A stretch of 64,000 bases of DNA from Heterotrichella gracilis (lineage: Eukaryota > Sar > Xanthophyceae > Tribonematales > Xanthonemataceae), in NCBI GenBank assembly GCA_032358255.1, contig JAULBX010001003.1, positions 62,001 through 126,000 on the forward strand. The letters run 5' to 3'. The notes below the pieces were generated by a model. That model had not been told where the DNA came from. It worked only from the letters and a program-made list of their open reading frames with translations, and searched no databases. This document shows, piece by piece, positions 35,507-45,976 of the stretch (its first letter is position 1; each line of letters starts with the position of its first letter). Both the position numbers and the translations under genes were made by a program.

Positions 35507-38201
35507 TAGGGCCTGCCCTCCTTGAACCCATAGGTCACAAAGTGCTGCCACGCCTGGGCTGGGCGGTAGTCCTTGAACTCCACAGGGGAGGTGTTGATGT
35601 AGAACTCAGAGTCAAAGCACGCGGGGTCCTTCTTGCGAATGTCGTCCAGCTGCGAATTTGCAATGATGGTCCAATCATTGGTGGTGATGTCGGGGGGGTC
35701 CTCACCATTAGGCCCCCCTGCCCATTGCTCGTATTTGAGGGCCTGGTTGACCCCCGGCCAGTGGGTGACCACCATGCTGTGCTGCACCTTGAGGAACATC
35801 ACCTGCAAGGGGGAAAAGCCTTAGGACCCACATGGCTAGAGTTTCATGTCCATCACCATCTCATGACACCACATGTTAGGGTTTCCCTGGCGCTGCCATC
35901 GGCGGCCAAGCTCACAGGGGGTTGCAGGATCGCTGCAGCCGTGAGGTGAACATCCAAAAGATATGGTGCGCGCATGCAGCATGTTCAGACCCACAGCAAG
36001 GCATCGCATGCAGGAAATAACAGCAAATTAACCCCCTGCTCCCCAGGTCAGGCCCGACATACATCCCTGGTGCACCCAACGCCCTCAGCCAGCGCCCCCC
36101 CACCACACCCACCTCCCTTCCGCCCAACACCCCCACCGCCAGCACAAGAGGCACAGAAATTCCTAGCGCAACCCACACCTCTCCCACTGCTCCCCGCCCC
36201 ACCCACCTCCAGAGGATCCAGGCTCACGCCGTCGTACAGCTGGCGCATCAGCGGATCCAGCCCCGCCCCACAATTCCACTTGGACCGGTCACGCCAATCC
36301 ACCCCCTCATACCGCAGCATGAGGCTGCCCACATTGTGCCCCGCAGCCACCATGGCCATGGAGGCGGCGACCTCCCCGTGGCGGCGGTGCATGTGCCAGG
36401 TGGTGTAGCAGTTGAACACGTTGGGGTTGGTGTCCAGCAGCAGACGGATGCCGGCGCGGTCGGTGGCGGCCAGGTAGGTGTGCACGTGCGGGTGCTGCAC
36501 GCGCGGCTCCGAGGCGCTCACCTGGGTGGCGGGGGCCGGGGAGGCGGGGAGTGAGTGGGCGTGGAGAGGGATGGGGAGGGGCGAGGAGCCGGCAAAAAAT
36601 TGATTCTATTCTGAAACAATATGAACTGGGTTGAGACAAGCCCTGTCATGTTAACTTGGCAATTTGCTAAGCTGCAATACCCTTACATTGGTTACAAACT
36701 GCGCAGAACATGACGGCCAAATGATTATTATTGCCTTGAAGGTTAATCATCCTGTGCGTATGTATTTTCCAGCACATGGTGGGGGCCACAAACAGCTGGC
36801 GCCATGTGCCCCACCTGCACTGAGTTGCAGCTGATGATCGCGCCCACCACGTGCAGGTACATAGACACAAACGGGGTGGGGCCACTGGGGTCGCAGGGGT
36901 GGGTTCCTACATTGCGCATGTGCCCTACCTGCACTGAGTTGCAGCTGATGGTCGCCCCCACCAGGTGCATGTCCTTGGACAGCCTGGATGTGAGCAGCTC
37001 ATGCCAGCGCACGTGCTTGTCGCGGATGTATGCGGGCAGGAAGGGGCCACGCACACTGCTGTCAACCCACACCACGTACTTGTATCGCCACAGATGAACC
37101 TTGCCGCTCTCCTGCGCGCATTTTAGCCACAATGTTCAGAAGCCGGCGGCATACGTTTAGGAATTGCAACTCCTCATGGTGCAGGCCTATTATCCTTGAG
37201 ACTAGCATGCAAAACCACATCTAAGCCATTGGGGACTGGTGCGGTGTGGAGATTCGGGGTGCTGTCCAGATTGGATGGTTTGAGCAATTTGGGCCAGAAA
37301 TAAATGCATAAAAAGAAAAACGCACAGCATAGTGATGGCTGACAATCGCTCCATGCATGTAAGACTCTTCTCATCTCATGGCACTCGCCTATTGATATTC
37401 TATGCTTTTGAAATCATGAACAATAACAACTTATAAGGAATGGCGATATATACCCGAATCCATCGGGTAATGGTAGGTTGCATATAATGCGGGTGCTGGG
37501 GATGGCAATTGCTGCACCCAATGGAGCGGGCAAATTCTAGCAGGCCTTAATGCCAATGCAAATGGATTCCAACATGCACGGTGTGCAAAAATGTACTGGT
37601 TGCTGCGCCCCCATATCTATGCATGCGCATGCACTTCATGTCTATATGCCATGCTCAACCCTGGCTACCCAGCTGTGAAAATATCGTATGACTCAAGGTC
37701 AAGGATAAGGGTTAGGGTTTGCGGCGCCCTCAACGTAGGTTTAACCCCAACCACAATTTGGGGGTAACCTTAGAATTTGCGGTTGAGGGTTTTGTGGCGC
37801 CCTACCTTGAGGAACCATCCCACCACGCCCAGCGTGAAGCACCTCTGGGTGTGTGCAAGGTGGCGCACGTTACTAGGGAGGGGGGGCAGCTCCACCGCCT
37901 CCCCCACAGCCTCTTGCGTGAGCAAAATGACGTACTCCGCCCCATCCCCCTCCACCACCCCGTGCTTGAGGAAATAGTCCATGTTATTGAGGCTCTCGGG
38001 GTCATCGTTGTTGAACACGTAGATGATCAAGGTGAGCGATGGAGAGAACAGGAGGTAGAGGAGGAGCGTGGTGGCGAGGACTGCAAGGGAGGCGGCGAGG
38101 GCACTGAAGGTGGGGAGGGAAGGGCGGCCCCCGCCACTTGACCGGCCCCCACCGCTGTGGCTCCGCCCCAGGCCGGAGGTCGCGGCGCGCACGTGGCGCA
38201 T
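35491..38201 (-). CDS. Type II membrane glycosyltransferase-like protein
   Basis: Four exons, all in frame with GT-AG sites: 38201-37806, 37111-36929, 36521-36207 and 35802-35491, giving 401 residues. A short basic, Gly/Ser-rich N-terminus is followed by one membrane segment (about residues 33-55, ALAASLAVLATTLLLYLLF), so it should be a type II Golgi or ER protein. The lumenal part has IIYVFNNDDPESLNNMDYFL, YVVWVDSSVRGPFLPAYI, HVHTYLAATDRAGIRLLLD and LMLRYEGVDWRDRSKWNC. These resemble an uncharacterised glycosyltransferase-like family in plants, algae and some microbes, in which a VxxNSSVRGPF-type motif may hold the metal-binding site. The donor sugar cannot be told. The C-terminus is FVTYGFKEGRPYLFTC. 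Confidence 0.75.
36785..36945 (-). repeat. Echo of exon 2 end within intron 2 of the glycosyltransferase-like gene
   Basis: The end of exon 2 with its donor (36929-36975) is repeated at about 36800-36865. Both units read as HxVGAxISCNSVQ then the donor gtggggcaca or gtagggcaca. The intervening spacer is about 60 bases. The downstream copy keeps a GT donor, so exon 2 has two similar 5' splice sites, but no acceptor is evident before the copy. Confidence 0.75.
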
Positions 38202-39932
38202 CCCGGAGGCGATGGAAGGGAAAGAGAGGAGAAGAGAGGGTGCCTGTGCTCCAGCTCACATCTTGGGGCTGCTCAGGCGCCACTGTGGTCCTCTGTGCTG
38301 TTACCCGTCTGCAGTTGTTGCTGAAGGAAGTGGGTCTGTCTGCTGGAAGCTGTCACTGATAGCTGGGCATGCTGGGCAGGGAGGCTGTGCTGACCACTGA
38401 AGGGTGGCGTTGGTGGGAGAGCTAGTTGCCTACTTGTCTCCTGGCAGAGTTACCCTTTGCAGCGCTACTCCACGTGTCAAAATGTATGGCTAGACCGTGG
38501 CGTGGGGAGCTGGCGGTGGTCGCTGGTGTGGGTGGTGGCGTGGCAGGTGTGGCGGGTGCCGCCCTGTACCTTAGTGCCAGGCTGCTCTGCCTGGCTGCCT
38601 GGTAACACCTGCACAGCAGCAGGTGGGTGATGGGGATTGCACGTGAACCAGGAGACGGTGCACTGGTTCTATGGTCCGCGTATTGTGCTACTGGCGGTGG
38701 CCCTCGTCCAGCTGGCGAGTCAGGCTGCGCAGGTGCACTAGAGGCCAGGGCAAACCCTAAACCCTAATCTGATAGGAGTAGGTCAGGATACTGCAGAGTG
38801 TGAACCATCACTGATGGCATCAGCAGACACAGAGCCAAAACAACCTGCTGCACGCGAGCGCACGGCCAAGCGAGGAAGTGCAAACCTAGCAGGCCCATAG
38901 GACAGCCGCAGCAGTAGGTGTTGCAAGGGCTACCCAGAGCTTGTGGAGGGTTGAAGATTGTGGAGTTAAGGTTAAAGCAAGCTCTATGGCCTCTACACAG
39001 GATGAGCTTTAGCACTACATATATGCATGCATATGTATATGTTGACCAACTGGGAGAAGAGCACAAGCCCAACACGCACAGACCTTCCGGTAGTCGGAGG
39101 TGGGTACCAGCCACCGAATCAAGCTCAGGCTGCAGAAGTATCACTGACTTGTTTTTACATCATGCAAGAAACTGACGAGACTGAAGTGGCCCTGCTAACA
39201 TCAGGCAACTGCTGCTAAGTTCTGCCTACAGATTTCAGCGCGTTAGCGGAGAGCCTGGTCTCGTTATAAGCCTGGCTAAAAAATCAACACGACAGAAAGA
39301 TCGATACTGTCGGGGGGGTATACTTGTAATAATGGATAAAAACAACCATCAATCTTGAACCCTTGGGGTGTCGAACCACCTTCAACAGTCTGCATAACTG
39401 TAGAAGTACTGTAAACACCAATCACTACATTAACGGTATCGGCAAAGTTGCTGGCTTTGGAGTGAGGTGAGCGACGTGGCAATGGAAATATGCATGCACA
39501 CGAGTGGCATGTGCATGCATGTGCGTTCCTTGATGGCGTTTGCGAGTCTAGTTATGGACGCTCTAGTTTGCTCATAAACTTTGGACTGCGTGCTCCTATT
39601 TGCCCTTTTTCTGATGGCATTGCGACCCAAGTTGGGCAAGCCCACAACGTGTGAATCGTTTTGCATGCAGTCAGGCGGGGAGCACAGTGGCTTCAGAATA
39701 ATACCCGAAACGTCTGTAATTTGATATGGTGTCCCTAGTAGTGGCAATAACAACTGTGCATGAGTAGCGGGTTGAAACTTGGGCTGTACAGTGTAGTGAG
39801 TGTGGACTCTGTGTGGACTGTTTATTTCCAGCACGACAGCCATGGCAGTAATACTGCTGTATGACTTGCTCTTTATATTACCCTGCCCTGCAGTTATCGC
39901 CCACCAGTTGGCTGAGCCCTGTCTTCAGAGCC
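38202..39932. other. Intergenic between glycosyltransferase-like gene and F-box/LRR copy 6
   Basis: 38480-38745 is GC-rich and has two short hydrophobic reading frames (see the next entry). A telomere-like caaaccctaaaccctaatc tract is at 38751-38769. 39000-39900 is AT-richer with gcatgcata motifs and no gene. Confidence 0.45.
38486..38605 (+). other. Possible tiny hydrophobic ORF (39 codons)
   Basis: ATG at 38486 begins MARPWRGELAVV and continues as a Gly/Ala/Val-rich hydrophobic stretch ending LLCLAAW before TAA. A second open segment at 38644-38742 also reads as a membrane helix (IVLLAVALVQLASQA). A gt at 38602 could act as a donor but the phases of the two segments do not match with the obvious acceptor. 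A small two-helix membrane protein is possible; chance composition is as likely. Confidence 0.2.
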
Positions 39933-41251
39933 ATGGCCACCTTACTGTCCCTCCCAGCGCATTGCCTGCGCACTGTCAACCTACGGTGAGGATGACTTCA
40001 AAACCAGAGCGAAGCTGCAGCTGGTGTGCAGGCGCTGGCGCCAGGCCCTGGCAGGCCCAAGTGCAGCTTGGGCGCGCATTTATTGTCCGCCCCTCACCAA
40101 GCCAATTCTTGACTGGCTGTGCCCCAGGCTTGGAGCCACCACGTCCATCACAACTCCAACTGGCTGGCCCGGCAGCAAGCTCCACTGCCTGCGCGTGCTC
40201 AATAACCTCAGCCCATCAGTTCTCACTTCGCTATGGATGTATGGCCTCAGGGGGGTGGACTGCAGTGCATACTATGGACCAGATGCTGGGCCGCTGCTTG
40301 AGGCCACCTTCCGCCTCACCTCCCTGTCTTCCATGAATCTTCATATGCGCTGCACTCCGGAGCAGGCGGCGCCTTCCATGCCTGCCATGTCAGCACTGGT
40401 CAACCTGGAGGAGCTACACCTTGATGTCAGGCACTACGCTTGCGGGCACTACTGGTGGCCAGAGCTTCCCTGCCTGCCTAAGCTGGCGGCTGCATGGGTG
40501 GTAGTGAACGGGGTAGACTACGTCCCCATGCTGGCCCAGCAGCCTGCACTCACCAGGCTGGAAGTGCTTGCAGACAAGTCAATCAGATATCGAGACCTGG
40601 TGTGGGGCGCAACTATCGGCACCTCCTTGCATCAGCTCACCCAGCTGAAGCGCTTGACTGTGAAGGGCAAGCACTTGATTATACCACCTGGAAGCTTCCC
40701 CACATTCTTGCAAAGCCTCAGCATCATCAATTGTTTTGCTGCGGATATGGGCATGGATGCGATGAAGCTCCTCCAAGACCTCGTCCACCTGACACCACTC
40801 CACTTGGAGGGCTGTAGATGCATGGAGCGCTTGACCCCTGCCCTGGCCAGCCTCACCAGCCTCCAGTACATGATAATTGAATACGCAGAGCGGCTGGTGC
40901 TGCCCCCAATGCCCAGCCTCACACTGCTGATAATATCAAGTGTGCGGGGCGTGCAGCTGCAGGCACCAATGCACCCTAAGCTGCGCGTCATGGCAGGGCA
41001 TGATTGGCACACAGCGACTCTTGGCAAGGGGCTGAGCATCAAGGGGCATTACGGGGAGTACAGCATGACTGTGGGATTGGAATGACAAGGTTGTGGTGCA
41101 GACATCCCCTGGCATGCTCTCAGACACTCCTCCAGATGCAGAGGCTGACAGGGTGCACGAGTTGAGGGAAGAGCAGGAGCGGTGCTGTGCATGGCTGCGC
41201 ACTGCTGCAACATGGAAAATGGATTACTCAGTTTTCCCTCGTTCTCTCTAG
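39933..41251 (+). pseudogene. F-box/LRR copy 6, disrupted
   Basis: ATG at 39933 opens MATLLSLPAHCLRTVNLR, a shortened, altered F-box that meets TGA after 18 codons. From 40015 another frame is open for about 350 codons with LQLVCRRWRQALAGPSAAW, LRRs (SALVNLEELHLDVRH, QLTQLKRLTVKGKHL) and most of the tail (GKGLSIKGHYGEYSM). A one-base frame change near 41080 disconnects the end of the module (VHELREEQERCCAWLRTAAT). The F-box damage plus the late frame change mark a pseudogene, though the LRR body is intact. Confidence 0.75.
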
Positions 41252-42650
41252 AACCTCAAGAAGCACCGCTTGAATGTGCGCTGTTGTCAACAGTTCATCG
41301 TCACGCTGTCTACATAAATGTCTGGCATTGCACCGCAATAGCTCTGCATTATGCACCCCGCTATTTGTTTTTGGTAGCTACTAGCTATAGTCGACCTTCG
41401 CAGCAAGGGGACATCACTCCATGACTAATATACACCTGCACCTGTAGACTAATTTTAGCTCGCGCTGGGAACGCTGATCTCCATAGTCGTTCTTCAAACT
41501 CGTGGATAATGACCTGCAGATCTTTTTGTGGCCTAGAGTCTTGACACCACATTGTGGCATGTCATGAAAGGGCATTTCTTTTCACATGGTTTGTGAATAT
41601 TGCACAAGCGCTGGTTTGTGATGTGCCGCCTTTTATCTCTCTTTTGTTTGTATTGCTATATAGCAATTATCTGCAATATATCCTACCACCACTCACATGC
41701 CACGATGGTTTCTGGAATTGCCCAGAAGTTCCTACCCACATCAGTTATGGTGGGCAGTAATTCTGTATGTGGGCACCATGTGTTCACGCACCTACCGTAG
41801 GGTGAACGAGTTGAGTGAACTACCATTTAAAATCTACCAACAATTGTGCAATTTTTGAGTAAAACCAAGGTGGGTGGGGTATAGCGTGGTGGCTGAGCAA
41901 CACTCAATACTGGTCATATTGTGTTAATACCGAGCTCGCGGGTGTTATGGTTTCTCTTTTTCCTTATCCTGATGGCAAGCCTAAAGGTCAAGGAGCAACA
42001 TTAGAAAAGCCTTGTTCCAACACGACCCAGCCTAGGCTTGCAAGCTTGCAAGCAGCAGGCTGGGCCAAAACCCTTTGTGGTAATTGCCTTCACTCCTGCC
42101 TGGTAGAGCTGAGTAAATTGCAGACTCTAGTTCAGGGCGTATTTTTAGTGCGCTGGCTGATCTTCATCGTGCCAGCACTCTGGTATCATCTGAACCTGGT
42201 GGGCAGCGGCAGAGTAGGTGGGTAGCCTTGGGCGTATATGTGGGGTGTCTGATGCATGCATGTGCTTCTAGGCGGGGTATGTCCCAGAATAAATACTGGT
42301 GTTTAGGGTTCAAAACACTTAACACTGTTAGTTTAGGTGTGACTCGGCACCTGGAAACTGTTTGATATATGTTTCTTTCCCTTTATGTGTTGGGTGGTTG
42401 TCACCCCGGTTGGCAAACCCAGTACCTCATGCATGCATGCCGTCGAGGCGTTGGTTGCTCCAGAACCATGACGGTTGCTTTAAGAGACAATAAATGGTAA
42501 CAAAATAATATCAACCGGCTGCCCATATTGAAGGTTTGGTCAGGAAACTTTTTGGTTTCAATTCACAGTGCACAGCACAGCAACTCTCTGTACAAGGGCT
42601 ACTTGCAGAGCGTCGTACCATAGCCAAAACTGACCAAGATTATGGTTTTT
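41252..42650. other. Intergenic, AT-rich, no gene recognised
   Basis: Low GC compared with the gene bodies. Short frames at 41554-41800 and 41947-42225 have no recognisable motif. gcatgcatgc palindromes occur near 42250 and 42430. Confidence 0.5.
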
Positions 42651-42726
42651 TGACACGCATGTTGACCCTCCCACTGTCCTGCAGGTGCTACCCACCAGCT
42701 GAACCTGGAACCAGGAGCCGATAGCC
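42651..42726 (+). promoter_or_regulatory. Conserved family leader with 3' splice site upstream of intact F-box/LRR gene
   Basis: The sequence atgttgaccctcccactgtc followed by ctgcag, then gtgctacccaccagctgaac, precedes the ATG. Equivalent leaders occur before the starts of copies 2 to 6 (at about 24390, 27680, 28885, 34130 and 39890). The pyrimidine-rich stretch ending in tgcag looks like the acceptor of an intron in the 5' UTR, about 45 bases upstream of the ATG. Confidence 0.6.
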
Positions 42727-44031
42727 ATGGCCAGCAGCAGCAGCAGCTCAGCGCAGCAACAACATGGGGTGTGCCTCATAAACTCCCTCCCAGAACACCT
42801 GCTGCAGCAAATCCTGGGGACGCCGTTTCACGACGACCCAAACTTGCCTGATATCGAGCACAAACTGCGGTGGCAGCTGGTGTGCAAGCGCTGGCGCCAG
42901 GCCCTCACTGGCCCAAGTGCAGCGTGGCAAGACGTATGGTGCACGTCCTCCCGCAGACCAAGGCCCGATTGGCTGTACCCCAGGCTGGGAGCCACCAGGT
43001 CTATCACTTATGATGAAAGCGACGAGTCGCAGGGTGTGCTGGCCCTACTTGACAGCCTCAACCCAGGGTGCCTCACTTCGCTGACCATGCTGAAGGAGTA
43101 CAGCGGGGGCAGTTTTGGGGAACTGCTTCAGGCCACCTTCCGCCTCACCTCCCTGTCTTCCTTGCGCCTGAGTACCTACTGCAATCCGGATCCGGAGCAG
43201 GCGGCGCCAGATATAGTTGGCCTGTCAGCACTGGTAGACCTCGAGCGGCTCCACCTGGAAGTCTGGAACCACCACCCCTGCGACCAGGGCTGGTCAGAGC
43301 CTCCATCCCTTCCCAAGCTGAAGACGGCAGTGGTTGTGGCAAACGGGGCAGATTATGTCCCCATGCTTGCCCACCAGCCTGCACTCACCAGCCTGGAAGT
43401 AGAAGACTGCCACCCCAACAGGATCGAGGGCACAGGGGTCACTATACGTACCTCCTTGCATCACCTCACCCAGCTGAGGAGCTTGAGTGTGAAGGGCCGC
43501 CACCTAGGCATGCTGCCTGGCAGCTTCCCCACCTCACTACAAAGCCTGGCCATCATTCTGCATCAGCCTGTGTATGTGGATGCTATGGTGCATCTGGCAG
43601 ACCTCGTCCACCTGACATCACTCCACATAGAGTGTCCACGCATGCAGCACCTGACCCCTGCTCTGGCCATCCTCACCAACCTGCACCAGCTGAAAGTCAG
43701 TTTCCTCTTCCAGAGGCTGGTGCTGCCCGCCATGCCCAGCCTCACACGCATGGAGCTCTGTTGCGGGTATGGCGTGCAGCTGGAGGTGCCAATCAACCCC
43801 AGCCTGCGGATCCTGCCGCGGTACAAGTGGCGCGCGACACCATTTGGCGATGGGATTACCATCAAGGGAGAGTATGGGGAGTACAGCATGGACAGGGATG
43901 GCAATGTGGTGCACGCGGCGCAGCATCCGCGTACGGATGCTCCATCAAATGCTGACAGGGCACGCAGGGCGAGGGAAGAGCAGGAGCTGTGCTGTGCATG
44001 GCTGCACACTGCAGTGGCATGGCGGTCCTAA
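42727..44031 (+). CDS. F-box/leucine-rich-repeat protein, intact array member
   Basis: Single-exon 434-residue frame. Ser/Gln-rich start, then an F-box-like helix pair (residues about 17-62: LINSLPEHLLQQILGTPF, QLVCKRWRQALTGPSAAW), which in this class binds SKP1 in SCF ubiquitin ligases. Residues about 85-330 form irregular LRRs (LNPGCLTSLTMLKE, SALVDLERLHLEVWN, LAHQPALTSLEVEDC, LTQLRSLSVKG, LVHLTSLHIECPRMQHL). Residues about 335-434 form a tail unique to the array: GYGVQLEVPINP, GDGITIKGEYGEYSMD, AREEQELCCAWLHTAVAW. It is the only copy in the array without coding defects. The substrate is unknown. A function in SCF complexes follows from the F-box class, not from evidence here. Confidence 0.85.
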   Translation: MASSSSSSAQQQHGVCLINSLPEHLLQQILGTPFHDDPNLPDIEHKLRWQLVCKRWRQALTGPSAAWQDVWCTSSRRPRPDWLYPRLGATRSITYDESDESQGVLALLDSLNPGCLTSLTMLKEYSGGSFGELLQATFRLTSLSSLRLSTYCNPDPEQAAPDIVGLSALVDLERLHLEVWNHHPCDQGWSEPPSLPKLKTAVVVANGADYVPMLAHQPALTSLEVEDCHPNRIEGTGVTIRTSLHHLTQLRSLSVKGRHLGMLPGSFPTSLQSLAIILHQPVYVDAMVHLADLVHLTSLHIECPRMQHLTPALAILTNLHQLKVSFLFQRLVLPAMPSLTRMELCCGYGVQLEVPINPSLRILPRYKWRATPFGDGITIKGEYGEYSMDRDGNVVHAAQHPRTDAPSNADRARRAREEQELCCAWLHTAVAWRS

Positions 44032-44450
44032 CACTCCTTCCATCTGTTGTGTCACAGGCCCCTTACCAGGTAAGTTGAAAAGGGATATCTGAGGGTGGGT
44101 GCATATAGTTGGGTTAGTGGCTGGGGATGCACTACCATCCCCAAATGGGTCGCCTCTCTTTTCATGCATACTCCTCTATTCCTTGCTTGTTGACCTAGAA
44201 TCTGTGGGTGTTCGTTGCAGGTATTGGTTTGTAAAGCATTTGCTGGCTCAAGCTGGGCAGGACACTGCAGATGAGCTGCCTCTGATGAGCCACAATTTTG
44301 CCTCACAGCGACCAACCACGGAGACCCCTGTACGACTTCATGGCTGCGGTTGGGCGCACGCTGGGGTTTGTCAGCGTTGTTTGGCTCCTATTTTGCCACA
44401 GGTAATTGAGTACTCAGTGGTCTGGCAAGGCAGGCCTGGGTGGCACAAGC

Positions 44451-44485
44451 TGATCACTGATCACTGATCACTGATCACTGATCAC
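44451..44485. repeat. Perfect TGATCAC x5 tandem repeat
   Basis: Five exact 7-base units, each a palindrome centred on the GATC core, so the whole tract reads almost the same on both strands. Single strands could fold into several hairpins. Confidence 0.95.
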
Positions 44486-44707
44486 ACGTGATGTACGGGG
44501 TTACGCCATGCACCCGTTGAAAGTTGAAATCGACATTGGAAAATTGGGTGGTGCCTTTGGCTGGGCAATTCAGACACCCAGGCCTGCATTGTGTCCTGTG
44601 TTGTGAGTAATTCCCACCTGTCTTTCTCATTCTTACTGCTGCTTGGCACAGGAGGTGTGGCATCGCATTGGCCCACCAGGGGAGGCCTGCGGCAGCCGCT
44701 GTTCAGT

Positions 44708-44872
44708 GCACCTGGGATTGGGCGGTTGAAATAGTGCCGTAAGGACATGTTGTAGTTGCAGGTGCCTGGGCAGCGTAGGCCAGCTGCCATGTGCTACAGC
44801 CTGTTTCATCAACACCGGGTCCCCCTGCAACATGTCCTTGCAGCACTGTTTCAGCCGCCGAACCCCAGGTGC
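44708..44872. repeat. Imperfect inverted repeat, ~47-53 base arms, 65 base loop
   Basis: Left arm 44708-44760 begins gcacctgggattgggcggtt; right arm 44826-44872 ends gccgccgaaccccaggtgc. They pair over about 47 bases with a few mismatches and one small bulge. Both arms translate in the same sense on opposite strands to QHVLxALFQPPNPRC. RNA from either strand would form a long hairpin; it may be a relic of a small foldback element or of a locally inverted duplication. Confidence 0.8.
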
Positions 44873-45976
44873 AGGAGTCTCACAGCGGTGTTCAGGTGGC
44901 GCCCGGAGCTGTGGGATGCTGCCAGCTGGCACCAGGTGTGGCGTGGCTTGAACCAGTACGGCCAGGAGGGGGAGCCAGTGGGGGCAGTGATTCATTTCAA
45001 CAGCCATTGCAATTGCAGGCTGAGCCTGGTTATGCATTTCAAGCGTCACGCACGGTGCTGACATAATATGGATACTGCCAGTTGTTTACACGGTGTTTAC
45101 CAGATTGCAAAATCTGTTGCTAGTCACCAGGTGCCTTCAGCAGAGTATGTGTGTACATGCATTCAATGGACTTCTCCAACTTGCCGTGGCCATCATTTGG
45201 TGCCACTGGCAGGTAGTATTATATCACCAGGTAAAACTTTCCCACAGCAGCCACAACGTTGACCATTCAATTTCTTTAGTAAGTAAAGTAAAATATAGGG
45301 GGACGCGGACGTGGGGCAGAAAACCTGCACAACCAGTGCCCAGGAGACCACCAGCAGCACTGGCACCAGATGCAACACAAATGAGGGCATGGTATTGCTA
45401 CACGTCCATCGTGACGATACCACTGGTATGGTATGGTATTTTTAGCTGCTATTCGTTTTATGATGAGATATGATTAGCCTGCAGGGCAATCATGATTTCA
45501 GTCTCAGACTGCCAGCCTGGGCGGATGTGCACACATCATGTGGATCTTTGCGGCACTGCATCTGAGGAATGCACATATTCCATGACTCAGAGTGGACATG
45601 ATGGACTGTGTGGCGCTTGTGACACCTTAACAGTTGACTTATACCTTGGTGTACATATTTACACACAGTGCCCGCACTGCAGCAGCCGTGGCAGCTTGTG
45701 CCTGTAAAGCGGTCTGGAGATGACATGTGCATGCCATCATTACTGTGGATAATCCATTGAATTAAAGGTACACTGGCAATATGTCCCTAGTCTAAGAACA
45801 GGCTACCAACATCATTGATGATCACGGATGAACCAGGGATCTGCAAAGCACCTAAGCTGCCCATGCCTCCCCACACCCCAGTTTCCCTCTCCTAGCAATC
45901 CTCCCTCTCTTTGCCCCATGATTGCGTACTGCCAGACCAGCCATGCAACATGCACATCCTGAATGTCCCTCGCCCA

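Larger units (their letters stand above)
44032..45976. other. Intergenic with tandem and inverted repeats
   Basis: Right border of the array and 3' flank of the cysteine protease. It holds a TGATCAC tandem array (44451-44485) and a large imperfect inverted repeat (44708-44872). A 71-codon Cys-rich frame at 45492-45707 has no supporting splice or homology evidence. Confidence 0.5.

Noticed and set aside
45492-45707. 71-codon Cys-rich frame
   Set aside because: No signal peptide, no splice support and no pattern of a known Cys-rich family.
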